Source of the DNA: Candidatus Nanoarchaeia archaeon
GTDB taxonomy: Archaea; Nanobdellota; Nanobdellia; Tiddalikarchaeales; Tiddalikarchaeaceae
NCBI GenBank assembly: GCA_028704265.1
Contig: JAQVLH010000078.1
Coordinates: 1-5,895 of the forward strand
Length of the DNA stretch: 5,895 nucleotides
Reading direction: 5' to 3'
Part shown: positions 1-4,687 of the stretch, one piece after another
Numbering within the stretch: the first letter of the stretch is position 1
Layout: every line of letters starts with the position of its first letter
Program-made: the position numbers and the translations under genes
The notes under the pieces: model-generated
Told to the model about the DNA's origin: nothing
Database searches by the model: none
What the model saw: only the letters and a program-made list of their open reading frames with translations

Positions 1-93
1 ATGCTTTCTGAAAAAATTGATAAGGGAAATATTGTAGTAATCTTTCCAGATAGAGGAGAGAAATACTTAAGCACTGACTTATTCAAAATATAA
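1..93 (+). CDS. cysK: Cysteine synthase-family PLP enzyme, C-terminal fragment (5' end outside window)
   Basis: The frame is open from base 1 to a TAA at 91-93 and gives 30 residues. The stretch IVVIFPDRGEKYLST followed by DLF matches the conserved C-terminal end of cysteine synthases (fold-type II PLP enzymes), which typically end in a PD-x-G-E-R-Y-L-S-T-x-L-F motif. The family makes cysteine from O-acetylserine or O-phosphoserine and sulfide; close relatives are cystathionine beta-synthases. The ATG at base 1 is almost certainly an internal methionine, because a full enzyme has about 300 residues and the PLP lysine and substrate loops would lie upstream. The fragment is too short to separate CysK from CysM or CBS-type members, so the symbol is provisional. 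A run of eight T follows the stop by 6 bases, then a tRNA gene on the same strand. Confidence 0.75.
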   Translation: MLSEKIDKGNIVVIFPDRGEKYLSTDLFKI

Positions 94-99
94 TTATAA

Positions 100-107
100 T
101 TTTTTTT
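100..107 (+). terminator. Oligo-T tract after the cysteine synthase gene
   Basis: Eight T in a row lie between the stop codon at 91-93 and the tRNA start at 109. Archaeal RNA polymerase can terminate at T-runs without a hairpin, so this could end the upstream mRNA. It could equally be AT-rich spacer read through into the tRNA, since I see no clean separate tRNA promoter; AAAATATAAT at 85-94 is the only TATA-like candidate and sits rather close to the tRNA. Confidence 0.3.
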
Positions 108-108
108 A

Positions 109-181
109 GGGCTTGTGGTCTAGTGGTTATGACGTCGCCTTGACGTGGCGAATGTCCCCGGTTCAAATCCGGGCAAGCCCA
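109..181 (+). tRNA. tRNA-Val, anticodon GAC
   Basis: A full cloverleaf can be folded by eye. The acceptor stem GGGCTTG (109-115) pairs with CAAGCCC (174-180) in seven Watson-Crick pairs, with discriminator A at 181. The D arm has GTC (118-120) pairing with GAC (131-133) around a loop containing GTGG. The anticodon stem TCGCC (135-139) pairs with GGCGA (147-151), and the loop TTGACGT carries anticodon GAC at 142-144, which reads GUC and GUU valine codons. The variable loop is 152-156. The T stem CCCGG (157-161) pairs with CCGGG (169-173) around TTCAAAT. There is no intron. CCA is not encoded (CAT follows the discriminator), so a CCA-adding enzyme is needed. The TATA-like box of the next gene starts only five bases after the tRNA. 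Confidence 0.97.
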
Positions 182-185
182 CATA

Positions 186-194
186 TTTATAAAA
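186..194 (+). promoter_or_regulatory. TATA-like box for the first LRR gene (leaderless architecture)
   Basis: TTTATAAAA is centred 26 bp before the ATG at 216. Archaeal TBP boxes sit about 26 bp upstream of the transcription start, so transcription would begin at or next to the start codon. No Shine-Dalgarno-like purine motif is visible between the box and the ATG, which agrees with a leaderless mRNA. In such AT-rich DNA a TATA-like match is not rare; the support is its position, repeated at other genes in the window. Confidence 0.6.
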
Positions 195-197
195 TGA

Positions 198-212
198 AAT
201 ATTAATAATATT
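198..212. repeat. 7-1-7 inverted repeat upstream of the first LRR gene (candidate operator)
   Basis: AATATTA, one base (A), then TAATATT form a perfect inverted repeat centred 11 bp before the ATG, between the TATA-like box and the start codon. A repressor bound here would block the transcription start. The second LRR gene has a repeat of the same geometry at nearly the same place. An AT-only palindrome of this length is not strong evidence alone. Confidence 0.4.
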
Positions 213-215
213 ATT

Positions 216-977
216 ATGGAATTATCAAATATTTTAGAGACTGAAAAAATATTTATAGAAAACACAGAATTTAATATTGAAAAAAAGCAGTATGAAACAT
301 TAAAAGAAATATTGAAAGAAACAGGCACCAAAATTGAAGATGTGAAATATTACAGCAGCCCCCTTAATAATGAGAAATATTTTTCAATAGCTTTAGAAAA
401 AGGCAATATAACCAGTTTGCAGATAAAAAATTATAAATTAAAAAATGTTTCAGAAAAAATAGGACATTTGAAAAAATTATATTATTTGGATTTATGCAGC
501 AATGACATTTCAGATTTGCCGAAAAATATTGAAGAATTAGTCGAATTAAAATATTTATTTTTAAGCAATAACAAAATTTCAGTATTAGGCGAATCAATAA
601 CAGGATTAGCAAAATTAGAGGAGCTTTATTTATTAAATAATAATATTCAAAAACTGCCTGAGTCAATAAATTATTTATTTAAATTAAAAGTGCTTGTTTT
701 AGAAAAAAACAATCTTCAAACTTTGCCTGAATCAATTGGGAATTTGAAAGAATTGCAGATATTGCATTTGAATAATAATAATATTTCAAAATTACCTAAA
801 GAATTTGAAAATCTATCGGCGTTAAAAATATTGTATTTGAATAAAAACCCAATTAAAATATTGCCAAAAAATATTGAAAACATAAAATCTTTGAGAATAA
901 TATTTTTAAATATAGATCAAACTATAAGCATTCCGAAAAAATCCCAAAAGTTTAGAATGGTTTATTTAAACAATTAA
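216..977 (+). CDS. Leucine-rich repeat protein, intracellular, unknown partner
   Basis: This 253-residue protein is mostly LRRs of the 23-residue type, L-x-x-L-x-L-x-x-N-x-L/I-x-x-L-P-x-x-I/F-x-x-L. Unit-initial leucines fall at residues 88, 111, 134, 157, 180, 203 and 226, exactly 23 apart. A divergent unit begins at about 65, and the unit at 226 decays into the C-terminus. Unit 111-133 has glycine where proline is usual. Residues 1-64 are a charged, probably helical and beta segment without recognisable motifs, perhaps an N-terminal cap. There is no signal peptide, transmembrane segment, LPxTG motif or enzymatic domain, so a cytoplasmic protein-binding scaffold is the simplest reading (inference). 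The ATG at 216 is chosen because a TATA-like box lies 26 bp upstream and the ATG at 194 runs into a stop after two codons. A second LRR gene follows 50 bp downstream on the same strand. The binding partner cannot be deduced. Confidence 0.9.
   Translation: MELSNILETEKIFIENTEFNIEKKQYETLKEILKETGTKIEDVKYYSSPLNNEKYFSIALEKGNITSLQIKNYKLKNVSEKIGHLKKLYYLDLCSNDISDLPKNIEELVELKYLFLSNNKISVLGESITGLAKLEELYLLNNNIQKLPESINYLFKLKVLVLEKNNLQTLPESIGNLKELQILHLNNNNISKLPKEFENLSALKILYLNKNPIKILPKNIENIKSLRIIFLNIDQTISIPKKSQKFRMVYLNN
408..959 (+). repeat. Tandem 69-bp LRR-coding repeats in the first LRR gene
   Basis: The LRR units correspond to 69-bp periods starting at about 408, 477, 546, 615, 684, 753, 822 and 891. 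The periodicity is strict at protein level, with no insertions or deletions between 477 and 891. The DNA copies have diverged considerably, pointing to an old array held by selection on the fold. This is a coding repeat, not a CRISPR or satellite. Confidence 0.8.
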
Positions 978-996
978 TAGCATATTTTAAAAAAAA

Positions 997-1006
997 CTTT
1001 AAAAAG
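997..1006 (+). promoter_or_regulatory. TATA-like box for the second LRR gene
   Basis: CTTTAAAAAG is centred about 26 bp before the ATG at 1028, the same spacing as for the first LRR gene. This suggests the second gene has its own leaderless promoter and does not depend only on read-through from 216-977. The 50-bp gap (978-1027) holds this box, an A-run just before it and an inverted repeat, and nothing else I can identify. Confidence 0.55.
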
Positions 1007-1008
1007 AC

Positions 1009-1023
1009 AATAATTCAATTATT
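1009..1023. repeat. 7-1-7 inverted repeat upstream of the second LRR gene (candidate operator)
   Basis: AATAATT, one base (C), then AATTATT form a perfect inverted repeat centred 12 bp before the ATG. Arm length, one-base spacer and position match the repeat before the first LRR gene (centre at -11), and both begin AATA and end TATT. Shared control of the two genes is inferred, not shown. Confidence 0.4.
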
Positions 1024-1027
1024 TACT

Positions 1028-1879
1028 ATGCCTGAATCATTAGAAAGAGTAATTGACTTGTCAAATATTAATGATTTAAATAAAAAATTAACATTAGACA
1101 AATATATTAAAGATAAATACTTAGACATAAATATTTATAAAAAAAATAATATTAAACATTACTTAAAATATAAGTTAGCTAAAAATAAAATAATAATGTT
1201 AAAATATTCAAATACTTCAGAAAATGAAGAAGTAGCTTACAATTTTATTGAAAAATATTTAACACAAATATTAAGTTTAAAAGAATTAGATTTATCAAAT
1301 AGTATATTAAAATTAATCCCAAATTCAATAGGAAATCTAACAGCACTAAAAGAATTATATTTGAATGATATGGAATTAAAAGAAATACCAAACACAATAG
1401 GAAACCTAACAAAATTAAAAGAATTATATTTAGCTTCAAATAATTTAGAAGAAATACCAGAAACATTCAATAACTTTAAAGAAATATTTTTGGGTTTGAA
1501 GAATAATAATTTAAAATTTCTTCCAAAAAATATTCAGGAGAATTTAATAATAATGGACAGCCTTCACAATCCAAGCTGTTTTAATCAAAAATATAAATCA
1601 GCACAAGAATATTTTGAATTTAAAACAATAGAAAAGACAATAGAAAATTTATTCACTTTAATCAGGAAAAATGAAAAAATGAATGATGAAGAATTAAATA
1701 TAATATTAAAAAATCCAGCTCTTTCAAATTCAATATTATCTTATGAAATTAAAGAAAAAATAAAAGCAGCAGAAAACTATCAGAATTTCATAAAATTAAA
1801 TCCTAAAATTAAAAAGTATTTTGAAGAAGAAACAATAAGAATAAATGAAGAAAAAGGAATATTATCAATAATTCTTTGA
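1028..1879 (+). CDS. Leucine-rich repeat protein with C-terminal helical extension, unknown function
   Basis: The protein has 283 residues in three parts. Residues 1-83 are lysine- and asparagine-rich with no recognised motif. Residues 84-173 carry LRR units starting at 84, 107, 130 and about 152; the third unit is one residue short. The units have NSIGNLTALKELYLN-type sequence, with IP where the first LRR protein mostly has LP. Residues 174-283 lie outside the LRRs and are rich in K and E (for example IEKTIENL and YEIKEKIKAAENY), so probably alpha-helical; I do not recognise this domain. No signal peptide or membrane segment is visible. The ATG at 1028 fits the TATA-like box 26 bp upstream. 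Hand-counted 60-base stretches give about 10-22% G+C, lower than most stretches of taw1, gpmI and eno. The gene ends one base from the convergent taw1 stop. It is probably a paralogue or modular relative of the 216-977 gene. Confidence 0.88.
   Translation: MPESLERVIDLSNINDLNKKLTLDKYIKDKYLDINIYKKNNIKHYLKYKLAKNKIIMLKYSNTSENEEVAYNFIEKYLTQILSLKELDLSNSILKLIPNSIGNLTALKELYLNDMELKEIPNTIGNLTKLKELYLASNNLEEIPETFNNFKEIFLGLKNNNLKFLPKNIQENLIIMDSLHNPSCFNQKYKSAQEYFEFKTIEKTIENLFTLIRKNEKMNDEELNIILKNPALSNSILSYEIKEKIKAAENYQNFIKLNPKIKKYFEEETIRINEEKGILSIIL
1277..1550 (+). repeat. Closely similar tandem 69-bp LRR-coding repeats
   Basis: Units start at 1277, 1346 and 1415, with a fourth, degraded unit from about 1481. 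The first 17 bases of the units at 1346 and 1415 (YTAAAAGAATTATATTT) differ at one position, and AATAGGAAACCTAACA near 1398 matches AATAGGAAATCTAACA near 1329 except at one base. Copies this alike at DNA level, including third codon positions, suggest recent duplication or conversion within the gene, unlike the more diverged array in the first LRR gene. Confidence 0.75.
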
Positions 1880-1880
1880 T

Positions 1881-2816
1881 TTATTTATTAAACTTTCTCC
1901 AAGTATAATCTTCTTTAGCTATTAGGCATACTCTTGATGGCTCGTGTTCGTCGATTATTTTCCATCCGAGCTCTTTTGCTAATTCTTCGCTAAATTTTTG
2001 TATTTCTTCAAATGTTGGCATATTTTCTTTATTTAGCCTTTCAACGCTTGAACCAACATGCATGTAAGATTTAGCTTCAACAAAATGAACATTTCCTTGC
2101 TTAATTATATTAGCATACTCTTTTGGGCTGTTCATATTGTATCCCTTAACAAGCGTCAGCCTTAGCACTTTCCTCGTGTTTAAATCCTTAGTTGCCTTAA
2201 TAGTTTCAAGCAAATTATCAAATCCTTTCTCTTTAAAGCAGCTCTTTGTTAATCTAAAATAATCTTTAGGGTTGGATGCAACTAAAGTAATATATAATTG
2301 TGTTGGCAAAGGTTTCAAATTTTTAATAACTTCAGGATTCATACCATTAGTGACCAAAAAAGTGGTAAAATCCCTATTATGAAATTCTTGAATTAATTCT
2401 CCTAATTTAGGATAAAGCGTCGGCTCGCCAGCTAAACTTATTGCTGCCTGATTAGGATTAAATGCCTCTTTTAGCATTTCTTTGTTAATTTTGCTATTTC
2501 CTTTAAAACCTATTAATAATTTTTTTTGCGCCTTTATTGCTTCATCTATTATTTTTTTCGGCTCATCAATTTTTACATCATTCATTGAATTACCCATTGT
2601 AAATTCCGTTGGTCTCCAGCAAAAAAGGCAATAATGCTGACACCAAGCCACTGCAGGAGTCATTTGCAAACACCTATGAGATTTTATATTGTAAAATTTT
2701 TCTTTATAACAAACACCTTCATCTCGTAAAGATTTCCTTGTCCAATTGCATAGCTTAACAGCACTATGCTCTCCAGCCATTGAATACCTTTTTTTCTGAT
2801 AAACTGCTTTATCCAT
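1881..2816 (-). CDS. taw1: 4-demethylwyosine synthase Taw1/TYW1 (radical SAM)
   Basis: Taw1 joins two carbons from pyruvate to N1-methylguanosine-37 of tRNA-Phe, forming the tricyclic imG-14 base of the wyosine pathway in the cytoplasm. The 311-residue protein carries the radical-SAM motif C59-x3-C63-x2-C66 (WCQHYCLFCWRP). Upstream cysteines 23, 36 and 49 are 13 residues apart, the same spacing as Cys26/39/52 recalled for Methanocaldococcus jannaschii TYW1, where they hold a second iron-sulfur cluster; all six cysteines are offset by exactly three. Other family motifs are SLAGEPTLYP (127-136), LVTNG (154-158), and EAKSYMHVGSS with RL (247-261). The start at 2816 gives MDKAVYQKKRYSMAGEHSAVK, a normal Taw1 N-terminus. 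The in-frame ATG at 2897 would add a hydrophobic stretch that is antisense to the next gene. There is no FMN domain, as in archaeal enzymes. A TATA-like box lies about 28 bp upstream on the minus strand. Confidence 0.96.
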   Translation of the reverse strand: MDKAVYQKKRYSMAGEHSAVKLCNWTRKSLRDEGVCYKEKFYNIKSHRCLQMTPAVAWCQHYCLFCWRPTEFTMGNSMNDVKIDEPKKIIDEAIKAQKKLLIGFKGNSKINKEMLKEAFNPNQAAISLAGEPTLYPKLGELIQEFHNRDFTTFLVTNGMNPEVIKNLKPLPTQLYITLVASNPKDYFRLTKSCFKEKGFDNLLETIKATKDLNTRKVLRLTLVKGYNMNSPKEYANIIKQGNVHFVEAKSYMHVGSSVERLNKENMPTFEEIQKFSEELAKELGWKIIDEHEPSRVCLIAKEDYTWRKFNK

Positions 2817-2850
2817 AGATTTTAATATCAAATTAACTATTAATAAAATT
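2817..2850. promoter_or_regulatory. Compact divergent promoter between taw1 and the 112-residue gene
   Basis: Only 34 bp separate the two start codons. On the plus strand TTTTAATAT (2820-2828) is centred 27 bp before the ATG at 2851. On the minus strand TTTTATTA (2848 down to 2841) is centred about 28 bp before the taw1 ATG at 2816. Both fit archaeal TATA spacing for leaderless mRNAs. The boxes are only about 20 bp apart, so TBP/TFB on one may exclude the other. A weak 5-3-5 inverted repeat (ATTAA at 2832-2836, TTAAT at 2840-2844) lies between them. Confidence 0.5.
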
Positions 2851-3189
2851 ATGCTGATGAGCAAATATTGGGCAATATGCGAAGTAACTGTATACAAACC
2901 ATTTTATTCGCCATTAATTCCTATTGCTTATCTTTCACAAGATTTATGTGAAAAATTATATTTTTTAAAGCCAAACTTGTGCCAAATTATTATTGAAAAT
3001 AAATATAATAATGAAGATTTAATTATTAAACAAAAGTATGATTTTTTTGTCGAGCCTTCAAGCAATCAAGATAAGATTGAAAATATTTTTTACGACAATC
3101 ATTCAATAAGCGTTCCTTTGAATTTTTATAAAAAATTTATAACTCCAAAAAAAGATTTATTGATAAATGTAATGACTAATTTTATTTAA
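2851..3189 (+). CDS. Hypothetical protein, 112 residues
   Basis: I do not recognise this protein. It is probably a real gene: the frame fills the space between taw1 and gpmI, codon choice resembles its neighbours, and a TATA-like box lies 27 bp before the ATG at 2851. That spacing favours 2851 over the in-frame ATG at 2857 if the mRNA is leaderless. The protein has three cysteines (10, 33, 44), a hydrophobic but not membrane-like N-terminal third, and a charged middle. Its last 28 residues (SISVPLNFYKKF, then a K-K-D turn and LLINVM) faintly resemble the strand-helix-turn-strand half of an AbrB/SpoVT swapped-hairpin domain; this is a weak impression. There is no signal peptide or transmembrane helix. 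It diverges from taw1 and overlaps the gpmI 3' end by 4 bp, which argues for a short, fixed locus but gives no function. Confidence 0.7.
   Translation: MLMSKYWAICEVTVYKPFYSPLIPIAYLSQDLCEKLYFLKPNLCQIIIENKYNNEDLIIKQKYDFFVEPSSNQDKIENIFYDNHSISVPLNFYKKFITPKKDLLINVMTNFI
3147..3153 (-). terminator. Candidate oligo-T terminator downstream of gpmI
   Basis: Seven A on the plus strand read as seven T on the minus strand, 33 bases past the gpmI stop codon and inside the coding region of the 112-residue gene. Archaeal termination at T-runs makes this a plausible end of the eno-gpmI mRNA, which would then overlap the convergent mRNA by at least about 40 bases. Similar runs are common in this AT-rich DNA, so confidence is low. 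Confidence 0.25.
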
Positions 3190-4682
3190 AAAATTGGCTC
3201 GCCAGTCATGTCTTTTGGAAGTTCTATTCCTAATAATTTTAAAACTGTTGGAGCAACATCCTTTAAGCCTTTGCCTTTTTTTAATTTAACATTATTATAT
3301 TTCTTACTAACAAGTATGCAAGGCACCGGGTTTATAGTGTGGCTCGTTTTCCATTTTTTTGTCTGATCCTCTGCATTGCCATGGTCAGCAATAATCAATA
3401 TGGCATAATCTTTTTCTAATCCTGCGTTTACTATTTCATTTGTTGCATCATCAACAGCTTTTACTCCCTGTATTATTGCAGAAGTTTTACCTGTATGACC
3501 AACCATGTCACAATTAACTAAATTAACAGCTATAAAATCATAATTTTTTTCTTTAATGTTTTTTACTAATTCTTTTGCTATTAATGGCGCACTCATCTCT
3601 GGCTGCAAATCATAAGTTGCAATTTTTGGGCTTGGTATTAAAATCCTATCCTCTCCTTTGAAAGGTTCTTCAATTTGGCCGTTTATAAAATAAGTTACAT
3701 GAGCATACTTTTCAGTCTCACTAATTCTTAATTGACTTAATCCATTTTCTGAAATCACTTGACCTAAAATATTCTCAGGTTTAATATCAGGATAAGCATA
3801 ATTAAGATATTTGGATTCATAATAATTAGTCATTGCTGTAAAGTAAATATTTTTTTTGTCTCTTTCAAATTCTTTAAATCCTGGCTCTATTATTGCCTTA
3901 GTTAACTGCCTAGGCCTGTCAGTTCTGTAGTTAAAAAAAATTATCGAATCATTTTCTTTAACTCCTTCATAGCCTTTCATTTTCATAGGTTTAATGAATT
4001 CGTCAGTTTCTTTCAATTTGTATTCTTCTTTTAATGCATTAAGAGGATTTGAAAATTCTTTTCCTTGGCCTAAAATAATATTATCATACGCTTTTTTCGT
4101 CCTATCCCATCTATGGTCCCTGTCCATTGCATAATACCTGCCCGTTATTGTTGCAATGCTTCCTAAATTATTATTTTTTAAAATATTAATTATTTTTTTC
4201 AAATGAATTATTCCATTATTTACTGGAGCATCTCTTCCGTCAGTAAAGCAATGTATTAAGAGATTTTTTATTCCATTATTTTTTGCCATTTGTATTAATG
4301 CTTTTAAATGAGTTAAATGACTGTGAACCCCTTCTGTCTGAAACAATCCCATAATATGCAATGTTGAATTATTTTTTTTTGCATTATTTATTGCTTTTAA
4401 AAATTCAGCATTTTTAAAAAACTCTCCAGAATTTATTGCCTTATTAATTTTTTCCATTGACTGCAAAATTATTCTACCACTTCCAATGGTTAAATGTCCG
4501 ACTTCACTATTGCCCTGAAATCCTTTAGGCAAGCCAACAGCTTCTCCGCTGGCATTTATTAAAGTATTGGGATAATTTTTAATTAAATAATCATGAAATT
4601 TTGGATTAGCAGAAATTATCGCGTTTTTAATTTTAGATTTTCGATAACCCCATCCATCCCTTATTACTAAAATCGCTTTCAT
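3186..4682 (-). CDS. gpmI: 2,3-bisphosphoglycerate-independent phosphoglycerate mutase
   Basis: GpmI interconverts 3- and 2-phosphoglycerate through a phosphoserine intermediate at a two-manganese site in the cytoplasm. Its 498 residues match the bacterial-type enzyme (about 510), not the shorter archaeal ApgM type (about 400). Visible motifs in order are D9-G-W-G, N-S59-E-V-G-H with the nucleophilic serine, TDGRDAP (147-153), GRYYAMDRDHRWDR (181-194), NYRTDRPRQL (251-260), E-K325-Y-A-H, D392-M-V-G-H396-T-G, A-D433-H434-G-N-A-E, and T-S-H448-T. By family homology, D9, S59, D433 and H434 bind one metal and D392, H396 and H448 the other; all are present, so the enzyme should be active. Histidine replaces the usual asparagine in the DRDNRW motif. 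The ATG lies 5 bp after the eno stop with no Shine-Dalgarno motif seen, so the two are probably cotranscribed. The stop overlaps the convergent 112-residue gene by 4 bp. Confidence 0.98.
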   Translation of the reverse strand: MKAILVIRDGWGYRKSKIKNAIISANPKFHDYLIKNYPNTLINASGEAVGLPKGFQGNSEVGHLTIGSGRIILQSMEKINKAINSGEFFKNAEFLKAINNAKKNNSTLHIMGLFQTEGVHSHLTHLKALIQMAKNNGIKNLLIHCFTDGRDAPVNNGIIHLKKIINILKNNNLGSIATITGRYYAMDRDHRWDRTKKAYDNIILGQGKEFSNPLNALKEEYKLKETDEFIKPMKMKGYEGVKENDSIIFFNYRTDRPRQLTKAIIEPGFKEFERDKKNIYFTAMTNYYESKYLNYAYPDIKPENILGQVISENGLSQLRISETEKYAHVTYFINGQIEEPFKGEDRILIPSPKIATYDLQPEMSAPLIAKELVKNIKEKNYDFIAVNLVNCDMVGHTGKTSAIIQGVKAVDDATNEIVNAGLEKDYAILIIADHGNAEDQTKKWKTSHTINPVPCILVSKKYNNVKLKKGKGLKDVAPTVLKLLGIELPKDMTGEPIF

Positions 4683-4687
4683 AAAAA

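Noticed and set aside
83..331. Minus-strand reading frame across the tRNA containing ACPDLNRGHSPRQG
   Set aside because: This peptide is the familiar artefact of translating the antisense strand of a tRNA gene. The frame overlaps both the tRNA and the first LRR gene and is not a protein.
364..666. Minus-strand open frame opposite the first LRR gene
   Set aside because: Its leucine/isoleucine-rich sequence is the mirror of the LRR coding strand; the LRR frame has clear family periodicity.
1237..1470. Two minus-strand frames opposite the second LRR gene, with repetitive sequence
   Set aside because: The repetition comes from the 69-bp LRR-coding repeats on the plus strand; both frames are shadows.
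1277..1483. Tandem repeats as a possible CRISPR array
   Set aside because: The repeats are contiguous 69-bp coding units with no unique spacers and translate into LRRs.
109..1879. LRR genes as an element integrated at the 3' end of tRNA-Val
   Set aside because: No second copy of the tRNA 3' end is found in the window, and no integrase or other mobile gene is present. An attachment site beyond the window cannot be excluded.
2817..2897. N-terminal extension of taw1 from the upstream in-frame ATG at 2897, giving a hydrophobic membrane-like segment
   Set aside because: The 27 extra residues are antisense to the divergent gene and cross its promoter; the family N-terminus and the TATA-like box both place the start at 2816. 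The apparent membrane anchor comes from AT-rich DNA.
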